This document shows, piece after piece, positions 36,104 through 45,520 of a stretch of DNA of 64,000 bases (positions are counted from its first letter, which is position 1; every line of letters begins with the position of its first letter). The notes under the pieces were generated by a model. It did no database searches. It had not been told where the DNA came from and saw nothing but the letters and a program-made list of their open reading frames with translations. The position numbers and the translations under genes were made by a program. Source of the DNA: Oscillospiraceae bacterium (GTDB lineage Bacteria; Bacillota; Clostridia; Oscillospirales; Oscillospiraceae); contig JAFXYD010000098.1 in assembly GCA_017541995.1 (NCBI GenBank), forward strand, positions 1 to 64,000, written 5' to 3'.

Positions 36104-37239
36104 ACGTCATATTTACCTGCGGCGGCACCGCGGGGCATATCAACCCCGCCATTGCGGTGGCCGACCTGCTCCGGGCCCGGAAGCCCGAGACCAACATTCT
36201 GTTCGTTGGCGTCCAGGACGAGATGGAGACCAAGCTGGTGCCCCGGGCGGGCTACCGGCTGGAGACCCTCAACGTCTACAGCTACCGCCGCAAGCTAACC
36301 CCAAAGGCAATCTGGCACAACATCGTGGCGGTGAACGCCCTGCGGATTGCCCGGAAGAAGGCGGACCGCATCATCCGGGACTTCAAGCCCGACGTGATCG
36401 TGGGCACCGGGGGCTACGGCTCCTTCCCCATGCTGCGGCAGGGGGCGAAGCGGGGCGTGCCCACCGCCGTCCACGAGGCCAACGCCATGCCGGGTCTCAC
36501 CACCCGCATGGTGGCGGACTTTGCCGACCGCATCATGGTCTGCTTCGAGGAGAGCAGGGCCCATTACAAGCACCCGGAGCGAGTCCAGGTGGTGGGTATG
36601 CCCGTGCGGCAGGAATTCATCTACACCACCCGGGCCGAGGCCCGGGCCCGGCTGGGCTACGGCGACGAGCCCCTGCTGATCTCCGCCTGGGGCAGCCAGG
36701 GCGCCCGGGAGATGAACAAGCTCATGGCGGACTTCCTGCTTCTGGAGCAGAAAAACGGCTGTCCCTGGCGGCACATCCACGCCACGGGCTCCTTCGGCTG
36801 GAAGTGGATGCCCCAGCTCGCGGCGGAAAAGGGCGTGGATTTCCAGGCCAATCCCCGGCTGGAGCTGCGGGAGTACATCCACAATATGCCGGAGCTCATG
36901 GCCGCGGCGGATCTGATTCTGACCCGGGCCGGAGCCTCCTCCCTCAACGAGATCGAGGCGGCGGGCACCCCCTGCATCATCATTCCCTCCCCCAACGTCA
37001 CCGACAACCACCAGGAGAAAAACGCCCGGGTGCTGGAGCGCCAGGGGGCAGCCCAGGTGCTGCTGGAGCGGGATCTGACGGCGGAAAAGCTCTACGAGGC
37101 CGCCCGGGATCTGCTCAGTGACGCCCCCCGCCGGGCGGAGATGCGAAAGCATCTGCAAAGCATGTCCGTAGTGGACAGCGCGGAGCGGATCTACGAAACG
37201 ATACTGGAATTGGCAGCAAAAAAACAAATTGAAAATTGA
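36100..37239 (+). CDS. murG: Lipid II synthase GlcNAc transferase
   Basis: A 379-residue GT28 enzyme that adds GlcNAc to lipid I. The N-terminal glycine loop CGGTAGHINPA and the donor-site ARAGASSLNEIEAAGTP-like region are intact (TRAGASSLNEIE). The last residues KKQIEN and the TGA stop are encoded by AAATTGA heptamers, so the array begins within the gene. Confidence 0.96.
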   Translation: MNVIFTCGGTAGHINPAIAVADLLRARKPETNILFVGVQDEMETKLVPRAGYRLETLNVYSYRRKLTPKAIWHNIVAVNALRIARKKADRIIRDFKPDVIVGTGGYGSFPMLRQGAKRGVPTAVHEANAMPGLTTRMVADFADRIMVCFEESRAHYKHPERVQVVGMPVRQEFIYTTRAEARARLGYGDEPLLISAWGSQGAREMNKLMADFLLLEQKNGCPWRHIHATGSFGWKWMPQLAAEKGVDFQANPRLELREYIHNMPELMAAADLILTRAGASSLNEIEAAGTPCIIIPSPNVTDNHQEKNARVLERQGAAQVLLERDLTAEKLYEAARDLLSDAPRRAEMRKHLQSMSVVDSAERIYETILELAAKKQIEN

Positions 37240-37327
37240 AAATGGAAAGTTGAAAATGAATGTGTTTTTCAAATCCCGATTTGAAAAACTCCGAAACTTT
37301 CAATTTTCAATTTTCAATTCTCAATTC
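37226..37327. repeat. Heptamer arrays as inverted arms around a hairpin
   Basis: Five AAATTGA-type units (37226-37260), a perfect 12-bp hairpin (37264-37275 with 37278-37289), and four inverted TTTCAAT-type units (37298-37327). The left arm carries the murG stop codon. This is the most complete example of the array-hairpin-array design. Confidence 0.92.
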
Positions 37328-37382
37328 ACCCACAGCGCCTTCTCCGCATAGACTGGAAAAAGTCTGCAAGGGGGTCCGCGCT

Positions 37383-38627
37383 TTGGAACGCTTACATATC
37401 ACCGGCGGGCGTCCGCTGCGGGGGACGCTGGCGGTGCAGGGCAGCAAAAACGCCGTGCTGCCCATCCTGGCAGCCGCGGCGGCGGTTCCCGGCCGCGTCG
37501 TCCTCGCCAACTGTCCGCCCATCCGGGACGTGGCCGTGACCCGAGCCATTTTAGAGGGCCTGGGGCTCTCCCTCCGGGAGGAGAAGGGACTGCTGACCAT
37601 CGACAGCGCGGAGCTCCGGGGCTGCGCCCCGGACCCGGTTCTGGCGGGGCAGCTCCGCTCCTCGGTGCTGCTGCTGGGGGCTCTGCTGGCCCGGCTGGGC
37701 CGGGCGGAGATTCCCCTGCCCGGGGGCTGCGTTCTGGGGGCAAGGCCCCTGGACCTGCATCTGCGGAGCCTGGAGGCCCTGGGGGTGGAGATCTGCTGCC
37801 GGGAGGGCCGCCTGCTCTGTCGGGGCAGGCCCCGGGGCGGCGTTGCGGCCCTGCCCTACCCCAGCGTGGGGGCCACGGAAAATCTCATGCTGGCCGCTCT
37901 GGGGGCCCGGGGACCCGTTCGGGTTCTGGGGGCCGCCCGAGAGCCCGAGATCCGGGATCTGGCGGCCTTTCTCCGCGCCTGCGGAGCCCGGATCACCGGG
38001 GACGGAAGCCCTTGTCTGCGCATCGAGCCCGCGATTCTGCACGGAGCGGTCCACCGCGTCCAGCCGGATCGGATGGAGGCCGCCACCTGGCTCTGCGCGG
38101 CCGCCGCCACCGGCGGCAGCCTGCGGCTCACGCGGCTGGAGCCCCAACAGCTGCGGCCTGTGCTGGAGCTGCTGAGGCAGGCCGGCTGCCGGATCCGGGA
38201 GGGCCGCGGCAGCGTCTGCCTGGAGGCCGGTCCCCTGCGGGCCGTGGGCCCCGTCGTCACGGGCCCCTACCCCGCCTTTCCCACCGACGCCCAGGCCCCC
38301 ATGATGGCGGCTCTGCTGCGGGCCCAGGGCTGTACCCTCTTTGAGGAGACGGTCTTTTCCGAGCGCTTCCGCCATGTGCCGGGGCTCCGGGCCTTCGGGG
38401 CCCGGATCGAGACCCGGGGCCGCCTGGCCCGGGTCTGCGGCGTGGAGGCCCTCCACGGGGCCGAGGCCGCCGCCACCGACCTGCGGGGCGGGGCCGCCCT
38501 GGTCATCGCCGCCCTGGCGGCCCGGGGCGAGAGCCGGATCACCCAGGCCCGCCACCTGGATCGGGGCTACGGCGAACTTGTGCGCCGCCTGCAAAGTCTG
38601 GGGGCCACAGTGGAAGTTGAAAAGTAA
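37383..38627 (+). CDS. murA: UDP-GlcNAc 1-carboxyvinyltransferase
   Basis: A 414-residue enzyme for the first committed step of peptidoglycan synthesis. The start is TTG 37383, nine bases after AAGGGGG; no ATG fits. The substrate lysine is in GSKNAVLP and the catalytic cysteine, the target of fosfomycin, is in PGGCVLGARPLDLH (Cys116). Late PTDAQAPMMA is also conserved. It takes the position where murB is often found. The stop codon lies within GTAATAA heptamers. The sequence is very GC-rich and arginine-rich, perhaps a second (murAB/murZ-like) copy. Confidence 0.94.
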   Translation: MERLHITGGRPLRGTLAVQGSKNAVLPILAAAAAVPGRVVLANCPPIRDVAVTRAILEGLGLSLREEKGLLTIDSAELRGCAPDPVLAGQLRSSVLLLGALLARLGRAEIPLPGGCVLGARPLDLHLRSLEALGVEICCREGRLLCRGRPRGGVAALPYPSVGATENLMLAALGARGPVRVLGAAREPEIRDLAAFLRACGARITGDGSPCLRIEPAILHGAVHRVQPDRMEAATWLCAAAATGGSLRLTRLEPQQLRPVLELLRQAGCRIREGRGSVCLEAGPLRAVGPVVTGPYPAFPTDAQAPMMAALLRAQGCTLFEETVFSERFRHVPGLRAFGARIETRGRLARVCGVEALHGAEAAATDLRGGAALVIAALAARGESRITQARHLDRGYGELVRRLQSLGATVEVEK

Positions 38628-38644
38628 TAAGTAATATGTAATAG
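38624..38644 (+). repeat. GTAATAA heptamer array, three units
   Basis: Three units in register (GTAATAA, GTAATAT, GTAATAG); the first supplies the murA stop codon. All units contain TAA or TAG. Confidence 0.8.
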
Positions 38645-38685
38645 ATATTCCAGACCATACCGTTGAACAGATACAGGAGATTGCT

Positions 38686-39795
38686 ATGGATCAGAACGAG
38701 AAAACCAGGCTGCGGGAGCGGGGCAGCACCACCGTCAGCCGGGAACGGCCCAGGACCCCCAACGCCGGGCCCAGGCCTGCCCGGCCCAGGAGCGGAAACG
38801 CCGCGTCCCGGGAGGCCGCCCGGCGGGAACGGAGCCGCGCCTTGCAGCAGAGCCCGGAGGAGGCCGCCGACCCCCGGCAGCGCGGCGGCGCCGCGGCGCC
38901 CCGCGAGCCCGCTCCTCCGACCAGGAGGGCCCCGCAAAAGCGGGAGAAGCAGCAAAGGGCCCCAGCCTCTGAGGCCCGCAAAAAACCCCGGAAGGGCAAA
39001 AAGCCCCACCGGGTCTACAACACCAACTTCGGCTTCAAATTCGCCGTGATGCTGGCTGTGGTGGCGGTCATTGTGCTGAGCATGGTGATCTTCTTCAAGG
39101 TCAAGCACATCGAGGTGATCCTGCCCACCGACGAGGCGGGCCAGACCAAGTCCTACTATACCGCCGACGAGATCCGGGACGCCTCCGGCATCCACGTGGA
39201 CGACAATCTGCTCAGCACCGGCAAGGCCACCGCGGCCTCCCGCATTCACGCGGCCCTGCCCTACGTCAACGAGATCCAGATCAAGAAGCAGCTCCCCGGC
39301 ACGGTGATCATCAGCTTCACGGAGTTTGAGGTCACCTACGGCATTCAGGATGAGAAGGGCGGCTGGTGGCTCATGAGCCGGGAGGGCCGGATCCTGGAGC
39401 CCGCCGACGAGCAGACTGCCAAGGAGCACCTCTGCGTCACCGGAATGCCCATCGAGGAGCCCCAGGTGGGCGACTGGTTCAAGCCCGCCGCCACGGAGGG
39501 CGCGGACCTGTCGGAGATCGCCTCCAAGCAGAAGGTGGTGCTGGACGTGATTCCCGCCCTGGAGGGACGCAGCTACGTGAAGGAGCTGGCCCGGGTGGAC
39601 GTGAGCACCTCCTACGATCTGACCCTCTGGTACGGCACCCGCTATGAGATCCGCCTGGGCACCACGGAAAACCTGGACTACAAGCTCCGGACCCTGGCCG
39701 CCATCCTGGAAAATACCGACGTGCAGCACAAGTCCGGCACCATAGATCTGACCTTCTCCGAGGACGACAAGGCGCATTTCCTGGAATTCCGGTAA
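38686..39795 (+). CDS. ftsQ: Cell division protein FtsQ/DivIB
   Basis: A 369-residue bitopic protein with an unusually long, arginine- and proline-rich cytoplasmic N-terminus of about 115 residues, one membrane helix (about 118-140), a POTRA domain starting KVKHIEVILP, and the beta domain. The POTRA binds FtsL/DivIC. The N-terminal 115 residues are low-complexity and probably disordered. It precedes ftsZ, which has its own promoter. Confidence 0.93.
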   Translation: MDQNEKTRLRERGSTTVSRERPRTPNAGPRPARPRSGNAASREAARRERSRALQQSPEEAADPRQRGGAAAPREPAPPTRRAPQKREKQQRAPASEARKKPRKGKKPHRVYNTNFGFKFAVMLAVVAVIVLSMVIFFKVKHIEVILPTDEAGQTKSYYTADEIRDASGIHVDDNLLSTGKATAASRIHAALPYVNEIQIKKQLPGTVIISFTEFEVTYGIQDEKGGWWLMSREGRILEPADEQTAKEHLCVTGMPIEEPQVGDWFKPAATEGADLSEIASKQKVVLDVIPALEGRSYVKELARVDVSTSYDLTLWYGTRYEIRLGTTENLDYKLRTLAAILENTDVQHKSGTIDLTFSEDDKAHFLEFR

Positions 39796-39833
39796 AAAGT
39801 CAAGAAAAATTTACAAAAAAACAGATTTTTCTA

Positions 39834-39862
39834 TTGACCAAATGAGAAACGCAGGTTAAAAT
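39834..39862 (+). promoter_or_regulatory. Sigma-A promoter of ftsZ
   Basis: TTGACC, 17 bp, TAAAAT in an AT-rich gap, 84 bp before the ftsZ start. It gives ftsZ expression independent of the mraZ promoter. Confidence 0.72.
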
Positions 39863-39945
39863 AGAACAGTATAAAAGCGCTTACTCTGCATACAATACAA
39901 TTCGGACAAGTTCCAATGATTACAGATACATAGGAGGACGAACCC

Positions 39946-41070
<1,125 letters not shown>

Positions 41071-41084
41071 GGGCGGATCAAGCC

Positions 41085-41124
41085 AAAATCCCCACGGGCA
41101 CAAGCCCGTGGGGATTTTGCTTTT
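41085..41124. terminator. Bidirectional intrinsic terminator after ftsZ
   Basis: A perfect 15-bp stem (41085-41099 with 41104-41118, 4-nt loop) with A-run and T-run on its two sides, between convergent ftsZ and the feo operon. Confidence 0.93.
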
Positions 41125-41126
41125 CT

Positions 41127-41318
41127 CTATTTGCCGTGGCATTGGCCCTGCATGGGGCAGCTGCCGCAGCCGCCCCCGCAGGAGCCACAGGAGCCGCCGC
41201 AGATGTGCTTCCCGGCCCGCTTATCCAGAACCAGGCGGCGGACGATCAGCGCAACAACCAACAGGAGGATCAGCCCTACCACGATCGTCAAAAGATTGGC
41301 TTGCAGCCAGGACAGCAT
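41127..41318 (-). CDS. FeoB-associated Cys-rich membrane protein
   Basis: A 63-residue protein: one membrane helix (about residues 7-29) and a C-terminal tail of CGGSCGSCGGGCGSC, then CPMQGQC. This small family accompanies FeoB in Clostridia; the cysteines may bind or hand over iron. It is the last gene of the feo operon, ending beside the shared terminator. Confidence 0.9.
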   Translation of the reverse strand: MLSWLQANLLTIVVGLILLLVVALIVRRLVLDKRAGKHICGGSCGSCGGGCGSCPMQGQCHGK

Positions 41319-41357
41319 TTGAAGCAGCTCCTTTCTTTGATTTCTTCACAGGGGAAA

Positions 41358-41386
41358 ACGGATTTCTCGCTGCGCTCGAAATGACA
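41358..41386 (-). repeat. Dispersed GAGCGCAGCGAGAAATC-type repeat
   Basis: On the minus strand the sequence following the feoB stop reads TTGTCATTTCGAGCGCAGCG and continues GAGAAATCCG. It is related in design to the CATTCTGAGCGGAGCGCAGC element inside the ABC exporter gene. Such elements are scattered through many bacterial genomes. Confidence 0.65.
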
Positions 41387-41387
41387 A

Positions 41388-43898
41388 TTACTTGACCCGG
41401 ACCTTCTTGGTGAGGGTGGTGGATTCCTTATAGGGCCGGAACAGCAGCCACAGGCCGCAGGCCACCACGGCGATGGAGACGATGAGGCCGATGACGTTGA
41501 CGTTGACGTCGGAGGCGAAGATGGCGCCGATCTGATAGATGGCCAGGGCCACCAGGTAGGCGAAGCCGCACTCGTAGCCAATGGCGAACCAGGTCCACTT
41601 GCGGTTGTTCATCTCGCGCTTGATGGCGCCGATGGCGGCGAAGCAGGGGGCGCAGAGCAGGTTGAAGGTCAGGAAGCTGAAGCCCGCCAGGTGGGTAAAG
41701 GCCTGGGCCAGGTGGGCGTAGACGGAGCCCTCACCGGCACGGTAGAGGATGCCCATGGTGCCCACGATGTTCTCCTTTGCCACCAGGCCGGTGATGGAGG
41801 CCACGGCGGCCTGCCAGTTGCCCCAGCCCAGAGGCGCGAAGATCCAGGCGATGGCGTTGCCCACACGGGCCAGGATGGAGAACTCGATCTCCTCTTCCTC
41901 CAGCATCCGGAAGGCGCCGTCCACCCAGCCGAAGTAGGTGAGGAACCAGACCAGAATGGTGGAGAGCAGGATGATGGTACCGGCCTTCTTGATGAAGGAC
42001 CAGCCGCGCTCCCACATGGACCGCAGCACGTTGCTGAGGGTGGGCCAGTGATAGGCGGGCAGCTCCATGACGAAGGGGGCGGGGTCGCCGGCGAACATCT
42101 TGGTCTTCTTCAGGATGATGCCGGAGATGATGATGGCGGCCATGCCCAGGAAATAGGCGGACACGGCGATCCAGGGGGAGCCCCCGAAGATGGCGCCGGC
42201 GATCATGGCGATGAAGGGGGTCTTGGCGCCGCAGGGGATGAAGGTGGTGGTCATGATGGTCATGCGGCGGTCCCGCTCGTTTTCAATGGTACGGGAGGCC
42301 ATAACGCCGGGGATGCCGCAGCCGGTGCCGATGAGGATGGGAATGAAGGACTTGCCGGACAGGCCGAAGCGGCGGAAGATCCGGTCCAGCACGAAGGCGA
42401 TCCGGGTCATGTAGCCGCAGGCCTCCACGAAGGCCAGCAGGAAGAACAGCACCAGCATCTGGGGCACGAAGCCCAGCACGGCGCCCACGCCGGCCACGAT
42501 GCCGTCCTGAATCAGGCCGTAGAGCCAATCGGCCACCTTGGGGTTGCCCTCCTCATCGCAGAGGAGCTTGTCGATCAGGGTGGGCACGCCGGGGACCCAG
42601 GTGCCGAAGCTGGCGGGGTCGGGCTCCTCGAAGCCCTTCTCCTCGAAGTAGGCGATGGCGTCCTGAAAGGACATGGCGTTGGTCTCTTCCTCGTCGGCGT
42701 CCTCGGGGACGGCGTCGAAGTAGACGGTGAGCTCGGATTCCTCCAGGGTCTCCTCGTCCTCCACGGTGACCTGGGCGGTCTTTTCCTCGGTGGTGAAGGA
42801 CTTCATCTCAGCGAGCAGGGCGTCGGTGTCCAGCTCCTCGTCCTCCCAGTCCACGTCCATGAAGGCGTCCACGGCGTTGACGGCGGCGGCGTAATTCTCG
42901 CTGGCCTCCTCCGCGGCGGAGGAGCCGATGCCGAACAGGTGGTAGCCGTCTCCGAAGAGGCCGTCGTTGGCCCAGTCGGTGGCAGCGGCACCCACGGTGA
43001 CCATGGAGATGTAGTAGATCAGGAACATGACCACCGCGAAGATGGGCAGGCCCAGCCAGCGGTTGGTGACGATCTTGTCGATCTTGTCGGAGACGGAGAG
43101 CTTGCCCGCGCTCTTTTTCTTGTAGGAGCTCTTGATGATCTTGCCGATCCAGACGTAGCGCTCGTTGGTGATGATGGACTCGGCGTCGTCGTCCAGCTCC
43201 TTCTCCACGTCGGCGATGTGCTGCTCCACGTCGGCCTTGACGCTCTCGGAGAGATTGAGCTGCTCCAGGGCCTTGCTGTCCCGCTCGAAGAGCTTGACGG
43301 CGTACCAGCGCTGCTGCTCCTCGGGTCGGTCGGCCACGGCGTGCTCCTCGATGTGGGCCAGGGCGTGCTCCACGGGGCCGGAGAAGCTGTGCTGGGGCAC
43401 GGTCTTGCCGTTCCTGGCGGCCTCGATGGCGGCCTCGGCGGCCTCCTGGACGCCGGCGCCCTTCAGGGCGGAGATTTCCACAATTTTGCAGCCCAGCTGT
43501 TTGCTCAGCTGCTGGCTGTCGATCTTGTCGCCGTTCTTCTTCACCACGTCCATCATGTTGATGGCTACCACCACGGGGATGCCCAGCTCCGTGAGCTGGG
43601 TGGTGAGGTAGAGGTTGCGCTCCAGGTTGGAGCCGTCCACGATGTTCAGAATGGCGTCCGGCCGCTCTCCGATCAGATAGTTCCGGGCCACGACCTCCTC
43701 CAGGGTGTAGGGGGACAGGGAGTAGATGCCGGGCAGGTCGGTGATGACCACGTCGTCATGCTTCTTCAGCTTGCCTTCCTTCTTCTCCACCGTGACGCCG
43801 GGCCAGTTGCCCACGAACTGGTTGGAGCCGGTGAGGGCGTTGAACAGGGTCGTCTTGCCGCTGTTGGGGTTGCCCGCCAGGGCGATGCGAATACTCAT
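41388..43898 (-). CDS. feoB: Ferrous iron transporter FeoB
   Basis: An 836-residue iron(II) permease. The N-terminal G domain has GNPNSGKTT (G1), DLPGIYSLSPYT (G3 region) and NMMD (G4), followed by the GDI-like region and the membrane core with two gate repeats (GIPGVMASRTIENERDRRM). Between the first membrane helix (about residue 280) and the first gate (about 460) there is an outside loop of about 160 residues, very rich in Glu and Asp, much longer than in E. coli FeoB. It is preceded by two feoA genes and a TTAG-N6-CTAA palindrome. Confidence 0.96.
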   Translation of the reverse strand: MSIRIALAGNPNSGKTTLFNALTGSNQFVGNWPGVTVEKKEGKLKKHDDVVITDLPGIYSLSPYTLEEVVARNYLIGERPDAILNIVDGSNLERNLYLTTQLTELGIPVVVAINMMDVVKKNGDKIDSQQLSKQLGCKIVEISALKGAGVQEAAEAAIEAARNGKTVPQHSFSGPVEHALAHIEEHAVADRPEEQQRWYAVKLFERDSKALEQLNLSESVKADVEQHIADVEKELDDDAESIITNERYVWIGKIIKSSYKKKSAGKLSVSDKIDKIVTNRWLGLPIFAVVMFLIYYISMVTVGAAATDWANDGLFGDGYHLFGIGSSAAEEASENYAAAVNAVDAFMDVDWEDEELDTDALLAEMKSFTTEEKTAQVTVEDEETLEESELTVYFDAVPEDADEEETNAMSFQDAIAYFEEKGFEEPDPASFGTWVPGVPTLIDKLLCDEEGNPKVADWLYGLIQDGIVAGVGAVLGFVPQMLVLFFLLAFVEACGYMTRIAFVLDRIFRRFGLSGKSFIPILIGTGCGIPGVMASRTIENERDRRMTIMTTTFIPCGAKTPFIAMIAGAIFGGSPWIAVSAYFLGMAAIIISGIILKKTKMFAGDPAPFVMELPAYHWPTLSNVLRSMWERGWSFIKKAGTIILLSTILVWFLTYFGWVDGAFRMLEEEEIEFSILARVGNAIAWIFAPLGWGNWQAAVASITGLVAKENIVGTMGILYRAGEGSVYAHLAQAFTHLAGFSFLTFNLLCAPCFAAIGAIKREMNNRKWTWFAIGYECGFAYLVALAIYQIGAIFASDVNVNVIGLIVSIAVVACGLWLLFRPYKESTTLTKKVRVK

Positions 43899-43917
43899 AC
43901 GATTTCTTCCTTTCCAT

Positions 43918-43943
43918 CGGAGGTTAGAAGTGCCTAACCTCCG
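43918..43943. promoter_or_regulatory. TTAG-N6-CTAA palindrome between feoA and feoB
   Basis: CGGAGG-TTAG-AAGTGC-CTAA-CCTCCG, a 10-bp-arm palindrome with the same core as the three operators in front of the operon. It may be a fourth operator or an RNA hairpin before feoB, or both. Confidence 0.7.
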
Positions 43944-43953
43944 GTTAAATTTT

Positions 43954-44175
43954 TTACAGAACCTCGATCATCTCGGCGTCAGCCTTCCGCAGGCTCAGCT
44001 CGTAGCCCCGGACGGTGAGTTCCACCGGATCCCCCAGGGGGGCCACCTTGCGGACGTAGATCTCCACGTTCTTGGTGATGCCCATGTCCATGATGCGGCG
44101 CTTGACGGCGCCCTCGCCGTGGATTTTGACAACCTTCACGGTTTCCCCGATTTTGGCGTCTCTGAGTGTTTTCAT
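43954..44175 (-). CDS. feoA: FeoA, ferrous iron transport accessory protein
   Basis: A 73-residue SH3-like protein with the typical order LRDAKIGETVKVVKIHGEGAVKRRIMDMGI and a closing LRKADAEMIEV. It assists FeoB. It lies 55 bp upstream of feoB. Confidence 0.93.
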   Translation of the reverse strand: MKTLRDAKIGETVKVVKIHGEGAVKRRIMDMGITKNVEIYVRKVAPLGDPVELTVRGYELSLRKADAEMIEVL

Positions 44176-44231
44176 TACACGACCTCCTTTTCGTAAATGC
44201 CGCCCGCGGGCGGCGCTGGGCGCTTTCGCGC

Positions 44232-44444
44232 CTAAATCATGATTTTACCGGCCAGCTCCTTGCTGACCGCCACCCGGCATTCCTTGACGTTGACGATCAG
44301 GTTCCCACCCAGGGTGTTCACCACGCTGATCTCGCCGCCCACATGGAAGCCGAGATCCTCCAGGTGTTTTTTGACCTCCGGGCTGCCGCCGATCCGCTTG
44401 ATGATCTGGGGCTCGCCCACTTCCGCGTAACTGAGAGGCATCAT
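44232..44444 (-). CDS. feoA: Second FeoA-domain protein
   Basis: A 70-residue FeoA-type protein starting at ATG 44444 after GGAGGGAAACT (the longer frame starts inside the operator region and is rejected). IIKRIGGSPEVKKHLEDLGFHVGGEISVVN and ECRVAVSKELAGKI match the family. It is the first gene of the operon. Paired feoA genes before feoB are usual in Clostridia. Confidence 0.92.
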   Translation of the reverse strand: MMPLSYAEVGEPQIIKRIGGSPEVKKHLEDLGFHVGGEISVVNTLGGNLIVNVKECRVAVSKELAGKIMI

Positions 44445-44466
44445 AGTTTCCCTCCATGCACTTTGA

Positions 44467-44544
44467 TTAGCCGGTGCTAATTGCAGGGGCAAAAATTTGG
44501 TTAGCCGTTTCTAACCTTGCTCTATTATAGTTAGCCGGAACTAA
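44467..44544. promoter_or_regulatory. Three iron-type operators TTAG-N6-CTAA
   Basis: Identical half-sites at 44467-44480, 44501-44514 and 44531-44544, each TTAG, six bases beginning with CCG, CTAA. Box 3 fills the spacer between -35 and -10 of the operon promoter; boxes 2 and 1 lie over and after the transcription start. The core resembles IdeR/DtxR-type boxes, so an iron-dependent DtxR-family repressor is the likely partner. Confidence 0.82.
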
Positions 44545-44552
44545 TTTGTCAA
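44524..44552 (-). promoter_or_regulatory. Consensus sigma-A promoter of the feo operon
   Basis: TTGACA, 17 bp, TATAAT on the minus strand, a perfect consensus match, 80 bp before the first feoA. Such a strong promoter needs a repressor, which the overlapping operators provide. Confidence 0.92.
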
Positions 44553-44574
44553 GAGGAAATTCCCCTTTTTTGCA

Positions 44575-44605
44575 AAGGAATAAGGAAAAAGGAATAAGGA
44601 ATAAG
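44575..44605 (+). repeat. AAGGAAT heptamer array
   Basis: Four full units of AAGGAAT (one AAGGAAA) in 7-bp register. It ends exactly where the broken SGNH hydrolase reading frame begins. Confidence 0.85.
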
Positions 44606-45161
44606 TGTTTTTGTCGGCAGCTTATTCCCGGCGGACGGAACCTTCCACAACAGCCTCACTGACCCGGAGGCGGAGTGCTATTATCAGAACGTCCCGGAAG
44701 ACTGCGACTACATCACCCTCTGCCTGGGCATCAACGACTCCCACCACGAGCACGGCAAGGGGGGCGACGGGGAGGACCCCACCGGCGTCATCCCACTGGG
44801 GACCCCGGAGGACCATACCACCGCCACCTACTGCGGGGCCTGGAACGTGGTGCTGGACTGGCTGCAGGAGCACCGGCCCTACGCCCACCTGGGCATCCTG
44901 GTCACCAACGGCTGCGACCGCCCCGCCTACCGGGAGGCCCAGCTGGAGACGGCCCGCCGCCACGGGATCCCCTGGATCGACCTGAACGGGGATCAGTTCA
45001 CCCCCGCCATGATCCGCTCTCAGAATCCCGAGGTAGCCCCGGAGGTGAAGGAGCGCCTGCGCCGCATCCAGGCGGTGGACTACCCCCGCAACACCCACCC
45101 CAACGACGAAGCCCATATCTTCGAGTCCCGCTTCATCGAAGCCTTCCTGCGGCGACTGTAG
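44598..45161 (+). pseudogene. 5'-truncated SGNH/GDSL-type hydrolase
   Basis: An open frame without start codon or ribosome site that encodes the C-terminal two thirds of an SGNH hydrolase: DYITLCLGINDS is the block III Asn region and HPNDEAH the block V catalytic Asp-x-x-His type triad. The N-terminal GDS block with the nucleophile serine is missing. A stop (TAA 44595) and the heptamer array mark the break. GTG 44847 could start only a fragment of 104 residues. Probably a decayed esterase gene. Confidence 0.75.
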
Positions 45162-45188
45162 CGCAACACGAATATCACACGAAACGGA

Positions 45189-45236
45189 ATCAGGAATAAG
45201 CCGCGAATTTCAAGGCTTATTCCTGATTTCGTTTTT
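45189..45236 (+). terminator. Intrinsic terminator with GGAATAAG arms
   Basis: A 14-bp stem (45189-45202 with 45214-45227) followed by TTCGTTTTTT. The arm includes AGGAATAAG, the same word that forms the heptamer arrays. Confidence 0.85.
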
Positions 45237-45299
45237 TATTCGTTTAGAATGGAAATTTCCTTCATGATTCCCTTGCATTTTCCGGAAAAATATGCTACA

Positions 45300-45471
45300 G
45301 TTAACTTGCCAAACAAGTCAATTCTTTTATTCCAAGCATGGGTTTTTATCGATTTCGGTAAAAGCGCAGGCTCTGTTTCACATGCTTGGAATAAGAACGT
45401 GTGACTTGTTTGGCGACAGGGAGCTGGCGTTTTTCGGCGTACAGCCTTCGCTGTGCGCCTTTTTTATTTTT
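45300..45471 (+). ncRNA. Candidate structured RNA with long hairpin and terminator
   Basis: A perfect 13-bp outer helix (45308-45320 with 45402-45414), an inner helix of 14 bp (45327-45340 with 45381-45394) continued by three more pairs, and an 8-bp apical hairpin (45344-45363) form one long stem. A strong terminator follows: 9-bp stem 45436-45444 with 45451-45459, then TTTTTTATTTTT. A weak extended -10 (TGCTACAGT, 45293-45301) is upstream. No Rfam class recognised. It could be a free small RNA or the attenuating leader of the LRR-SLH gene 50 bp downstream. Confidence 0.6.
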
Positions 45472-45520
45472 CCCAAACGGCGCACAGTAAGAAAACAACA
45501 CAGAAAAGGAGTTTTGGGAA

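Noticed and set aside
38686..39030. Possible frameshift or fusion at the N-terminus of FtsQ
   Set aside because: The Arg/Pro-rich start is preceded by a good ribosome site and such disordered tails are common in Clostridial DivIB.
41691..43937. Very long antisense frames opposite feoB, tex, PBP and other GC-rich genes
   Set aside because: Shadows of high-GC codon usage; compositions rich in Gly, His, Gln and Val, without ribosome sites or domains.
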